Part shown: piece by piece, positions 55,491 through 63,756 of the stretch
Layout of the letters: every line of letters begins with the position of its first letter
Numbering within the stretch: position 1 is the first letter of the stretch
Translations under genes and position numbers: made by a program
Assembly: GCF_008580665.1 (NCBI RefSeq)
Contig: NZ_BKDJ01000011.1
Span: 32,386-96,385 of the forward strand
Length of the DNA stretch: 64,000 nt
Origin: Zafaria cholistanensis
Lineage (GTDB): Bacteria > Actinomycetota > Actinomycetes > Actinomycetales > Micrococcaceae
Direction: 5' to 3'
Notes under the pieces: model-generated
The model's database searches: none
What the model saw: the letters and a program-made list of their open reading frames with translations, nothing else
What the model was told of the DNA's origin: nothing

Positions 55491-56756
55491 ATGCACGTGC
55501 TCGTCATCGGAGGCGGGGTCATCGGCTTGACAACCGCCTACCACCTCGCCCGGGAAGGCGCGGAGGTGACGGTCATCGACGCGCGGGCCACCGGCCTTGG
55601 CGCCAGCAAGGTTAACGCCGGCTGGATCTGCCCGGCCGAATCCGCGCCCGTCCCCGGACCCGGCGTCGTCCTGAAGTCCATGAAGTGGATGCTCCGCCCG
55701 GACAGCCCGCTCTACATCAAGCCTTCGCTGGACCCGCAGTTCCTGCGCTTTATGTTCGGCATGTGGCGCAAGTCCAATGCCCGCGACCAGCGGGCCGGAT
55801 TCGAGGGTCACCTGCGCCTCGCCGCGGACACACTGGAGATCTTTGACGACTACCGTGCCGATGGCATGGACTTTGAGATGCACACCGACGGACTCCTGAT
55901 GGCGTTTACGGACCAGGACAACTTCGACCACCACTTGGACAACCTGGACCTCGCCACCGAATACGGGCGGGAACCGCAGGTACTGCGCCGGGACGCCGTC
56001 CACGAGCACGAGCCGCTGCTCACCGACGCGGTCCTGGGCGGCATCTACTTCCCCTACGAGCGGCACGTCGACCCCGGAGCCATGGCGGCCGCCCTGCACC
56101 GCCGGCTGGTTTCCATGGGCGTGAAGGTCATAGAGAACTCTCCAATCGACGCCGTGGACCGCACTGGTGACCGGATCACTGCGGTGCACAGCCGCGGCAG
56201 CCGCTACCAGGCGGACCGGATCGTCCTCGCCGCCGGCGCCTGGACGGGCGGACTGTCCAAGCAGTTCGGCGTCCCGCTGCCCATCCGCCCTGGCAAGGGC
56301 TATTCCGTGGAGGTGCCGGCGCTCGGCCTGCGCAGCGCCGTGAACCTGTGGGACGCGAAGGTCGCCGTCACCCCGTTCAACGACCGCCTCCGCCTCGCCG
56401 GGACCATGGAGTTCGGCGGCCTGGACGAGAAGATCAACCAGATCCGGGTCGATGCGATCCTGCGCGCCCCCGCCAAGTACTTCCGTACCTGGCAGGCGCC
56501 TTCTGTCCCGCCCGTGCCTATGGCCGGGATGCGGCCTATGACCCCGGACGGGCTGCCGGTCATCGGCCACCTGGGAGGCCTGGAGAACGCCTATGTCTCC
56601 TCCGGCCACGGCATGATGGGCGTCACCCTGGCTCCGGGCACCGCCGCGGCCCTCACGGACCTGATCGTCCACGGACGCACCGCCCCCACGCTGCAGCCTT
56701 TCGCGCCCGACCGCTTCCGCGGCGTGCAGCGCAAGCTGCCTGTCGCGGCGCACTAG
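55491..56756 (+). CDS. FAD-dependent D-amino-acid dehydrogenase/oxidase (DadA-like)
   Basis: A 421-residue flavoenzyme of the DAO superfamily. The FAD motif VLVIGGGVIGLTTAYHLARE opens the protein; GLGASKVNAGWI, GAWTGGLSKQFGVPLPIRPGKGY and the terminal YVSSGHGMMGVTLAPGTAA are family landmarks. In the trans-4-hydroxyproline pathway a DadA-like enzyme oxidises cis-4-hydroxy-D-proline to pyrroline-4-hydroxy-2-carboxylate, and its neighbours here are the other steps of that route. AAAGGA precedes the ATG at 55491. Confidence 0.9.
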   Translation: MHVLVIGGGVIGLTTAYHLAREGAEVTVIDARATGLGASKVNAGWICPAESAPVPGPGVVLKSMKWMLRPDSPLYIKPSLDPQFLRFMFGMWRKSNARDQRAGFEGHLRLAADTLEIFDDYRADGMDFEMHTDGLLMAFTDQDNFDHHLDNLDLATEYGREPQVLRRDAVHEHEPLLTDAVLGGIYFPYERHVDPGAMAAALHRRLVSMGVKVIENSPIDAVDRTGDRITAVHSRGSRYQADRIVLAAGAWTGGLSKQFGVPLPIRPGKGYSVEVPALGLRSAVNLWDAKVAVTPFNDRLRLAGTMEFGGLDEKINQIRVDAILRAPAKYFRTWQAPSVPPVPMAGMRPMTPDGLPVIGHLGGLENAYVSSGHGMMGVTLAPGTAAALTDLIVHGRTAPTLQPFAPDRFRGVQRKLPVAAH

Positions 56757-56788
56757 ACAACCACCCCGTTAGATAAGGAACCCCACAC

Positions 56789-57706
56789 ATGTCCCAGCAC
56801 AAGAAGGTCGAACTCCGCGGCATCCTCGCAGCGGTGACCACCCCCTTCACCGATGACGCCTCCACCCTCGACGAGGACGCCCTGCGCCGCCAAGTCGAGC
56901 GCTTGGTCGGTGCCGGCATCCACGGCCTCGTGCCCACCGGTACCACCGGAGAATTCACCACCCTGTCCGACGCTGAATACCGCCGCGTGATCGAGCTCTA
57001 CGTAGAGGCTGCGGCCGGCCGTGTTCCCGTCGTCGCGGGCATTGGTTCCCTCTCCACGGCCGGCGCCATCTCGCTGGCCCGGCACGCGGAGGCGGTTGGC
57101 GCCGATGCGCTGATGGTGGTACCGCCGTTCTACGACCCGCTGGATTACCCGACGCTGAAGAAGTTCCTCTCCGACGTCGCCGGCGCGGTCACCCTGCCGA
57201 TCGTCTACTACAACGTTCCCGGCGCTACGGGGATCACCCTTGATGCGGCGCAGATCGCCGAGCTTGGCTCGATCGACGGCCTGGACTACCTCAAGGACAC
57301 CTCCGGGGACGCCGTAACCCTGGCCGACCTGCTGGCTAACCGCACTGACGACATCAAGGCCTTCAACGGTTGGGACACGCTCACCTTCTTCGGCATCGCC
57401 TCCGGGGCCGAAGCCTCGGTGTGGGGCACTGCCGGCCTGGTTCCCGAGCTCGCGGTCGAGTTCTGGAACACGTTGGCCGAGCGCAAGGACCTGGCCGCGG
57501 CCCGCGAACAGTGGAAGCCGCTGTGGGCGCTGAGCGACTTCCTCGAGTCGGTCAACTACGTTGCCGGCATCAAGGCCGGACTCGACCTCGTCGGCGAGTC
57601 GGCCGGCCCGGCTCGCGCCCCGATCCAGCCGCTCGCCCCTGAGCAGCGCGAGCGCCTGGCCACCCTGCTGGCCGCGGCGGGTGTGCTCAAGACGGCCGCG
57701 GCATGA
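56789..57706 (+). CDS. DapA-family lyase, likely pyrroline-4-hydroxy-2-carboxylate deaminase
   Basis: A 305-residue (beta/alpha)8 aldolase-class enzyme: GTTGEFTTLSDAEY, YYNVPGATG and the Schiff-base Lys169 in DGLDYLKDTSGD. The DapA family includes dihydrodipicolinate synthase, N-acetylneuraminate lyase and the hydroxyproline-pathway deaminase that yields 2-oxoglutarate semialdehyde. The position between a DadA-like oxidase and a proline-racemase-family epimerase supports the last. It overlaps the next gene by four bases. Confidence 0.88.
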   Translation: MSQHKKVELRGILAAVTTPFTDDASTLDEDALRRQVERLVGAGIHGLVPTGTTGEFTTLSDAEYRRVIELYVEAAAGRVPVVAGIGSLSTAGAISLARHAEAVGADALMVVPPFYDPLDYPTLKKFLSDVAGAVTLPIVYYNVPGATGITLDAAQIAELGSIDGLDYLKDTSGDAVTLADLLANRTDDIKAFNGWDTLTFFGIASGAEASVWGTAGLVPELAVEFWNTLAERKDLAAAREQWKPLWALSDFLESVNYVAGIKAGLDLVGESAGPARAPIQPLAPEQRERLATLLAAAGVLKTAAA

Positions 57707-58770
57707 CCTCGCCCCTGCTCCTTGACGCCGTCGAGGTCCATGCCGAAGGTGAACCCGGCAGGATCCTGACCAACGCCGCCCACCTGGTCCAGGGCGAGAC
57801 CATGGCCGAGCGGCTGGCGTACTGCCGGGAAAACCTGGACTGGTTGCGCCGGCTGATGCTGCGCGAGCCGCGCGGCTACCCCGGGCTGTGCGCAGTGATC
57901 CTGCTGCCGCCCGTCAACGCCGGATCCGACTTCGGCATCGTCGTCATGGAGCAGGGCGGGTTTACCCCCATGTCCGGATCGAACACGATTTGCGCGGTTA
58001 CCGCCGCCATCGAAACCGGCATCGTCGACCGCCCGGGACCCGTCGTCGAAGTGCTCATCGACACGGCGGTCGGGCGTGTGCACGCGACTGCCCGGGTTGA
58101 CGGCGGCAAGGTCACTTCGGTGACCGTGGCCAATGTGCCCAGCTTCGTCGTCGGCCTTGACGTGCCGCTGGAGGTGCCCGAGTACGGCACGGTGCCGGTG
58201 GACATTGTCTTCGGCGGACAGTACTTCGCCCAGGCGAAGGCCGCGGACCTGGGACTGGACCTGGACCCGTCCCGCGGCAAGGAGCTCGCACGGGCCGGCG
58301 CGCTGATCAGGATGGCAGCCGCCGAGCAGATCCACGCGGTCCACCCGGAAAACCCCGGCGTCTCCGGCGTCAATCTGGTCATGCTGCATTCCGGGGACCG
58401 CGTCCCCGGAATGCAGGCGCGGAACACCGTGATCCTGACCAGCGGACCGGTCCTGCCAAACGACCCGACCACCTGGACCGGCGCTTTGGACCGGTCCCCG
58501 TGCGGGACGGGCACCTCCTCGCGCATGGCGGCGCTCCACGCGCGGGGGCAGCTGGCCATCGGCGAGGACTTCAGCCACAAGTCCATCATTGGCACCGAAT
58601 TTATCGGGCGCCTCACGGGGGAAACCATGGTGGCGGGGCACTCCGCCGTCCTCCCCACCATCACGGGTCGGGGCTGGATTACCGGCCGCGGCCAGTGGAC
58701 CCTCGACCCGACCGACCCGTTCCCGACCGGCTACACCGTCGGTGACATCTGGGGCCCCGCCTCCGCGTAG
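57703..58770 (+). CDS. Proline racemase-family protein, likely hydroxyproline 2-epimerase (Ser/Cys type)
   Basis: A 355-residue PrdF/proline racemase fold protein. The first active-site position, Cys in proline racemase (MCGHG-type motif), is Ser91 in PMSGSN; the second, Cys267, is kept in RSPCGTGTSSRMA. Cys/Cys members are racemases or epimerases and Thr/Cys members are dehydratases; Ser/Cys members are a less common third class reported to epimerise hydroxyprolines. In this cluster it would convert trans-4-hydroxy-L-proline to cis-4-hydroxy-D-proline for the flavoenzyme. The start overlaps the previous stop (ATGA). Confidence 0.88.
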   Translation: MTSPLLLDAVEVHAEGEPGRILTNAAHLVQGETMAERLAYCRENLDWLRRLMLREPRGYPGLCAVILLPPVNAGSDFGIVVMEQGGFTPMSGSNTICAVTAAIETGIVDRPGPVVEVLIDTAVGRVHATARVDGGKVTSVTVANVPSFVVGLDVPLEVPEYGTVPVDIVFGGQYFAQAKAADLGLDLDPSRGKELARAGALIRMAAAEQIHAVHPENPGVSGVNLVMLHSGDRVPGMQARNTVILTSGPVLPNDPTTWTGALDRSPCGTGTSSRMAALHARGQLAIGEDFSHKSIIGTEFIGRLTGETMVAGHSAVLPTITGRGWITGRGQWTLDPTDPFPTGYTVGDIWGPASA

Positions 58771-58798
58771 GGCACCGCCAAGGAAAGCAGGAATCACC

Positions 58799-60295
58799 AT
58801 GAGTGAAACGACCGTCCAGGCCACCGCTGGCCAGTTCATTAACGGCCGCCCGGTGCGCGGAAACTCGGGCGACGTGTGTAAGGTCCTCGACCCGTCCAAC
58901 GGCGAGGTCGTAGCCACCCTCGATTCCGCCGGTCCGGCAGACGTGGAAGCAGCCGTCGCTGCCGCCCGTGCGGCATTCCCGGGCTGGTCCGGCGCCACGC
59001 CGGCCGAGCGCTCCGCGGTACTGACCCGCTTCGCCGCCCTGCTCGAGGAGCGCGCGGAAGAGTTCGCGCAGCTCGAGTCCCGCCAAGCGGGCAAGCCGAT
59101 TCGGCTCACCCGCGAATTCGACGTCCCCGGTACCATCGACAACATTGCTTTCTTCGCCGGCGCCGCCCGGAACCTCGAAGGTAAGGCCAGCGCCGAGTAC
59201 TCGCCGGACCACACCTCCTCCATCCGCCGCGAGGCCATCGGCGTGATCGGGTCGATCGCACCGTGGAACTATCCGCTGCAGATGGCGGCGTGGAAGATTC
59301 TCCCCGCCATCGCCGCAGGTAACACGATCGTGCTCAAGCCCGCCGAGATCACCCCGCTGACCAGCCTCCTGTTCGCCCAAACGGCGTCCGACGCAGGCGT
59401 TCCCGATGGCGTCATCAACGTCCTGTGCGGGCGGGGCTCGACCGTGGGGGCGGCGCTGCTGCGCCACCCGGACGTGGACATGCTGTCCTTCACCGGCTCT
59501 ACCGGGGTCGGCCGCACGGTGCTGGAGGCCGCGGCCACCACCGCCAAGCGAGTACACCTGGAGCTGGGCGGCAAGGCCCCGCTGGTGGTGTTCGATGACG
59601 CGGATCTTGAGGCCGCTATCCACGGAGCCGTCGCCGGAAGCCTCATCAACGCCGGCCAGGACTGCACGGCGGCGACCCGTGCGATCGTGCACCGCTCGCT
59701 CTACCCGGCGTTTGTCGAAGGCGTCGCGGAGCTCTTCGCCAAGGTCAAGCTCGGCCCCACCTCCGATCCCGCCACCGACATGGGACCCCTGGTCTCCCAA
59801 GCGCACCGGGACAAGGTCGCCGCCATGGTGGAGCGCGCCCGTGGGTACGCCCGCGTCCTCGGAGGCGGCATCCCCGGTGGGGAGCTGGAGGCCGGCTCCT
59901 ACTACCGGCCCACGCTGGTCGCCGACGCCCCGGCGGACAGCGAGATCGTCCGCGACGAGGTATTCGGCCCGGTCCTGGCGGCCATGCCCTTCGACACCGA
60001 CGACGAGGCGATCGCGCTGGCCAACGACACCCCCTACGGCTTGGCCGCCTCGGCTTGGACCCGCGACGTCTACCGGGCGCTCCGGGCCACCCGCGAAATC
60101 CGCTCCGGCTGCGTCTGGGTCAACGACCACATCCCGATCATCAGCGAAATGCCGCACGGAGGCATGAAGGAATCCGGCTTCGGTAAGGACATGTCCACCT
60201 ACTCCTTCGACGAATACACCGTCATCAAGCACGTGATGTTCGACCTCACCGGGCAGTCCGTCAAGGACTGGCACCGCACGGTCTTCTCGCTGTAG
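58799..60295 (+). CDS. Aldehyde dehydrogenase, likely 2-oxoglutarate-semialdehyde dehydrogenase
   Basis: A 498-residue NAD(P)-dependent ALDH with SIAPWNYPLQMAAWKILPAI, FTGSTGVGR, general-base Glu255 in LELGGK and catalytic Cys289 in NAGQDCTA. Sequence style is of the betaine/aminobutyraldehyde dehydrogenase group. As the last gene of the unit it would oxidise 2-oxoglutarate semialdehyde to 2-oxoglutarate, feeding the TCA cycle; the assignment rests on context. AAGGAAAGCAGG precedes the ATG at 58799. A strong terminator follows. Confidence 0.9.
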   Translation: MSETTVQATAGQFINGRPVRGNSGDVCKVLDPSNGEVVATLDSAGPADVEAAVAAARAAFPGWSGATPAERSAVLTRFAALLEERAEEFAQLESRQAGKPIRLTREFDVPGTIDNIAFFAGAARNLEGKASAEYSPDHTSSIRREAIGVIGSIAPWNYPLQMAAWKILPAIAAGNTIVLKPAEITPLTSLLFAQTASDAGVPDGVINVLCGRGSTVGAALLRHPDVDMLSFTGSTGVGRTVLEAAATTAKRVHLELGGKAPLVVFDDADLEAAIHGAVAGSLINAGQDCTAATRAIVHRSLYPAFVEGVAELFAKVKLGPTSDPATDMGPLVSQAHRDKVAAMVERARGYARVLGGGIPGGELEAGSYYRPTLVADAPADSEIVRDEVFGPVLAAMPFDTDDEAIALANDTPYGLAASAWTRDVYRALRATREIRSGCVWVNDHIPIISEMPHGGMKESGFGKDMSTYSFDEYTVIKHVMFDLTGQSVKDWHRTVFSL

Positions 60296-60321
60296 GCGCA
60301 ATCTCGCTGCAGCAGTCGGTT

Positions 60322-60360
60322 CGGCCCCCGGCCCCGTCCGTTGGACGGGGCCGGGGGCCG
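60322..60360 (+). terminator. Terminator after the aldehyde dehydrogenase
   Basis: A perfect 18-bp GC-rich stem with a 3-base loop (60322-60339 with 60343-60360). Confidence 0.85.
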
Positions 60361-60427
60361 TCCGCGCATTCAGGCTTGGGGGAGTGACGCCGGCACGAGT
60401 TGGTTCCAGTGCAGACGGTCCCGAAAA

Positions 60428-60477
60428 CGGCACGACGCCGGGGTGGCACCATGGGTACCAGTCCCGGCGTCGTGCCG
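60428..60477 (-). terminator. Terminator of the SDR-GntR unit
   Basis: A perfect 15-bp outer stem (60428-60442 with 60463-60477) with a partly paired inner part, 22 bases past the SDR stop at 60499. Confidence 0.8.
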
Positions 60478-60498
60478 TGAAACGTGGGGGGAACCGCG

Positions 60499-61089
60499 CT
60501 AGACGCGGAAGATGCGCCCGGTCTCTACTCCCATGACCGAGCGGACGAATGCAGCGGCCACATCGGCGGCCGGGACCTGCGGGAAGCCCGGGAAGAACGG
60601 GTGGTATCCGGTGGCCTCCTCAAGCACGGTGGGGCTGACCGCGTTGATCCGCAGGCCGCGCGGCAGTTCGGTGGCCGCAGCCCGGACGTAGGACTCGATC
60701 GCGCCGTTGGCCAGCGAGGCGGCCGTGCCGGTGGCGATCGGGTTCTGCGCCAGGACCCCGGTGATCAATGTGAACGAGCCGCCGTCGGCGACGTGGTCCA
60801 ACCCTGCGCTGACGAGGTTAACCTGGCCCATGACCTTGTCATTGAGTGCAGCCCGGAAATCGTCCTCAGTGAGTTCGGCCAGCGGCTTGAAGGGGACCTT
60901 GCCGGCGCAACAGACTACCGCGTCCACCGTGCCGAGTGACTTATAGAGCGAGACGATCGATTCCCGGTCCGTCAGGTCTACGGACGGGTCCGCTTCGCGG
61001 GAGGCGCGGATGACCTCGTGGCCATCCTCTAATGTCTCGGCCACGGCATTGCCGATCAGGCCCGTGGCCCCAGTGACGAGGATCCTCAT
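60499..61089 (-). CDS. Short SDR-like protein without the classical catalytic tetrad
   Basis: A 196-residue NAD(P)-fold protein: LVTGATGLIGNAVAE, VVCCAG in place of NNAG, and INAVSPTVLEEA. Where classical SDRs have YxxxK it reads ASLANGAIESYVRAAATELP, so the Tyr/Lys pair is missing; related short actinobacterial and proteobacterial SDR-like proteins share this. Its reaction is unknown. It overlaps the GntR gene by four bases and is co-transcribed with it. Confidence 0.82.
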   Translation of the reverse strand: MRILVTGATGLIGNAVAETLEDGHEVIRASREADPSVDLTDRESIVSLYKSLGTVDAVVCCAGKVPFKPLAELTEDDFRAALNDKVMGQVNLVSAGLDHVADGGSFTLITGVLAQNPIATGTAASLANGAIESYVRAAATELPRGLRINAVSPTVLEEATGYHPFFPGFPQVPAADVAAAFVRSVMGVETGRIFRV

Positions 61090-61787
61090 GCTGCACCTTC
61101 CTTTCGCATCAGTTCGATCAGTTCGTGGGCGCTGCCGATGGTGTGGGACTCAAAGGCCTTCTCGATGGCGGCACGGTCTCCGGAGAGCAGGGCGTCCACG
61201 AGGTGGTGGTGGACGAGCTTGGCGCGCTCCGGGTCGGACCGGACAGCCTGGTCGCAGGCCAGCGCGATGGTGATGTGGGCCTCGACGACCGGCCAGAGGC
61301 GCAGCAGAAGGGAGTTTCCCGAAGCGGCCCAGATGCGGCGGTGGAAGGCGATGTGCGCCTCGTGCCGCAACAACGGATCGGGATCGTCCTCGACCTGGGA
61401 AAATTCCGTCCAGGCCTGCCGCACGGCGTCCATACGCGATCCACTGGGATCGTCGAGGATTCCGTCGACGGCCAGCATGTCCAGCGCCTGGCGCGTATTG
61501 GCGATGTCCAGGATCTGCTCTGAGTCCACCGTCGCCACGCGCAGGCCCCGGTAGGGTTCCTGGACCAGCAAGCCTTCCTGCGAGAGCTGATTCAGCGCCT
61601 CCCGGATTGTCGGCCGGCTCACGTTCAGCATTTGGGAGAGTTGCACCTCGGTGAGCTTGTCGCCGGGCTTCAGCCATCCCCGGACAACGGCCCGGCGGAT
61701 CTCTTGAATGGCCCCGTCGCGCCGCGAGAGCGACAATACCGGGCCGACTAGGTTGCCTTCCGGGGCTGACGTATTTATCGATGCCAT
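61086..61787 (-). CDS. GntR-family regulator, FadR/FCD subfamily
   Basis: A 233-residue regulator: winged helix (IQEIRRAVVRGWLKPGDKLT, LSQMLNVSRPTIREALNQLS) and an FCD all-helical effector domain with metal-type His residues (ILDIANTRQALDML, AHIAFHRRIWAAS, HHHLVDALLSGD). GGGGAGGA precedes the ATG at 61787. FadR-type operators follow TTGT-N3-ACAA style; sites of this form precede the SDR gene, the transporter unit and this gene itself, so it probably controls the hydroxyproline-like cluster and itself. Confidence 0.9.
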   Translation of the reverse strand: MASINTSAPEGNLVGPVLSLSRRDGAIQEIRRAVVRGWLKPGDKLTEVQLSQMLNVSRPTIREALNQLSQEGLLVQEPYRGLRVATVDSEQILDIANTRQALDMLAVDGILDDPSGSRMDAVRQAWTEFSQVEDDPDPLLRHEAHIAFHRRIWAASGNSLLLRLWPVVEAHITIALACDQAVRSDPERAKLVHHHLVDALLSGDRAAIEKAFESHTIGSAHELIELMRKEGAA

Positions 61788-61822
61788 TGCTGTCCTCCCC
61801 GCGGTTGCCGCGCTGTAATGCT

Positions 61823-61836
61823 GATTGTCAGACACT
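61823..61836. promoter_or_regulatory. Diverged GntR/FadR operator C before the regulator gene
   Basis: GATTGTCAGACACT matches the reverse complement of operators A and B (GATTGTCAGGCAAT) at 12 of 14 positions. It lies 36-49 bases before the GntR ATG, a place fit for autoregulation. Confidence 0.65.
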
Positions 61837-61870
61837 CGTGTCATAGCCTACCCCGGGGAGGGCCGGGAAT

Positions 61871-63616
61871 CTATGTCTTGCCCCCGCCTCCCGCGGGGCC
61901 GAAGGCGGTTTCGCCTTCTACCTGTCCTCGCATTCGATGCCACAGGAGAGCCACATGCAGCGCAGCCCTCGATTCGGCATCGTCCAAGGAAACCCCCAGC
62001 CGGTCCTGCAGCCGGGTTATTCGAGCGTACAGCGCGGGCCGGCTCAGATAACCCGTGCGGGCGACCGAGGATTTGTTGCCTCCGTGCCGCAGGTAGAGCT
62101 CAAGAAAGTCCAGAGCCTCGGCGTCCTGTTCCTCGAGCAGCGGACCCAGTTCGGCTTCGGCGAAGGCCCGGACCCTGGCATCGGACCGCAGGGCCGCCAT
62201 GAGGCCACGGAGTCTTACGTCCGCGAACCGGTAGTAGCGTCGCGGGCGGGTCTCCAGGGTTGCGGCAATATCGGCCACTTGGATGGCTCCGTCCAGGCCC
62301 GCGGCCGCTTCCAGCAATGAGGTACTGCTCCGTCCCACCCCAACGGTCCACGTCGGGGTGCCCACCCCTCGACGTTGCTGCCCTCCGGTCCGTTGCTCCT
62401 CCAGTTCTGCGAGCTGGCCGAAAACCCGCTCAAGGATGCTGTCCTCCAACTGGCGTGCAGGCACGCCGAGAAGGACGCCGAACGAGCCCGAATGAAGTCC
62501 GCCGGCGAGCAGGGAGTGCCGTGCTTGGCGAACCGTGGCAGTCAACTCTTCCATCAGGGCCCTCTCTCGCAGGTGGAGGCCCGTGGGGTTCTCTTCCATT
62601 GGTTGATCGAGCCTGACCACGAGTGGAACGTAGAAAGCGCTCGGTTCCAGACCCAGGGACTGTGCTCGGGCGACAGCCTCCCGCTCGTCCAGTGCATGGG
62701 GCTGTCGCAGGTCGTGCATCAGCCCCGCCTGTGCCTGCTGAAGCAAGTCTTGTTCGTCCCGCCCGGCCATCCGGGCAATGGTCAGCGCCTGTCCGGCACG
62801 TTCAAGGACCTGTGAACCGTCGGCGTCGTCCTGGAGGCCCACGGGAACCACGAGCCGGCCCCAGCGGCGGTCACGCACGCCGACCGGAGTCTGCAGCCAG
62901 TCTCCTGAATCACGGCGGCCGGTTTGCTCCCGGTAGCCCACGTGGCGGGCCCGGTCCGCCCAATCCCGCAGAAGCTCTTCCGACTCCATATCGGCCGGGT
63001 TGAAGGCGAGGACACGGTGTGCCACGTCCTCCAGCACGACCGCTGCGCCCAGCAACTCTGCCGTCCGGTCAACAATGCGCTGCTCGCTTGCTCCTTCCAG
63101 GCTGAGTTGGGTAAAGACCTCGTGGACTCTGCGGGCGCGCTCCAGCCTGGTTAACTGCTCCCCGACCAGCATTCGATGGGCCATTTGGGTCACGCGGACG
63201 AACTTAATGGTCCGCGTCAGCACAACCACCGGAAGTTTCCTGCCGGAGGCAGCCTGGCGCAACACTTCGACGGCCGACAGGTCGGGGCCGCCGTCGGCAT
63301 CCACGAGCTCGACGATGGCCCCGGACGCTCCCGCGGCCTCCAGCTCGTCGAGAAACGACCCTACTGCCACTGCTGAAGCACGGAAGGACGTCGCCGTGCT
63401 CAAGACCAGTTCACCACCCTCAAGGAGCGGCTCCACGCGTTCGGAGTCGGCGATGTGGACCCAGTGCACGGGCGCGTCCAAGCTTTCCCCGCCGGAGAGC
63501 AGCTCCGGATGGCCGAGCCGTACCTCGTCGAGATCCAGCAGTGTACGCAGCGTGAGGGTGGCCGCCTGCTGCCCGCCGGGACTTGGGGTCTCCTCTTCTT
63601 CGGGTAGTCGATGCAT
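61871..63616 (-). CDS. PucR-family transcriptional regulator
   Basis: A 581-residue regulator. The N-terminal PucR domain (TLRTLLDLDEVRLGHPELLS, VHWVHIADSERVEPLLEGGE, LPVVVLTRTIKFVRVTQMAH), a GAF/GGDEF-like middle, and the C-terminal HTH_30 (LDFLELYLRHGGNKSSVART, YLSRPALYARITRLQDRLG) are all present. PucR proteins sense nitrogen or carbon metabolites and activate adjacent catabolic genes. It is divergent from the mmsA-like gene. The ATG at 63616 has no ribosome site; TACAAT ends six bases before it, so a leaderless mRNA is possible. Confidence 0.9.
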   Translation of the reverse strand: MHRLPEEEETPSPGGQQAATLTLRTLLDLDEVRLGHPELLSGGESLDAPVHWVHIADSERVEPLLEGGELVLSTATSFRASAVAVGSFLDELEAAGASGAIVELVDADGGPDLSAVEVLRQAASGRKLPVVVLTRTIKFVRVTQMAHRMLVGEQLTRLERARRVHEVFTQLSLEGASEQRIVDRTAELLGAAVVLEDVAHRVLAFNPADMESEELLRDWADRARHVGYREQTGRRDSGDWLQTPVGVRDRRWGRLVVPVGLQDDADGSQVLERAGQALTIARMAGRDEQDLLQQAQAGLMHDLRQPHALDEREAVARAQSLGLEPSAFYVPLVVRLDQPMEENPTGLHLRERALMEELTATVRQARHSLLAGGLHSGSFGVLLGVPARQLEDSILERVFGQLAELEEQRTGGQQRRGVGTPTWTVGVGRSSTSLLEAAAGLDGAIQVADIAATLETRPRRYYRFADVRLRGLMAALRSDARVRAFAEAELGPLLEEQDAEALDFLELYLRHGGNKSSVARTGYLSRPALYARITRLQDRLGVSLDDAESRAALHVALLWHRMRGQVEGETAFGPAGGGGKT

Positions 63617-63756
63617 TTACATATTGTATAGCTCAAGAAAAAAGAACATACAGTACGTCACTACCCCTATCGTCGGGTCGTCGTCAGGATTGAGGAAGAA
63701 GCCGGGCATCACCCCGGCCCAAAGGCAAGAGCAGCAATCGAAAGGCCCCGCACATC
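63617..63756. promoter_or_regulatory. Divergent promoter region between PucR gene and mmsA-like gene
   Basis: A 140-base AT-richer gap. TACATATTGTATAG (63615-63628 region) is a near-palindrome beside the PucR start. No firm operator can be named. Confidence 0.45.
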
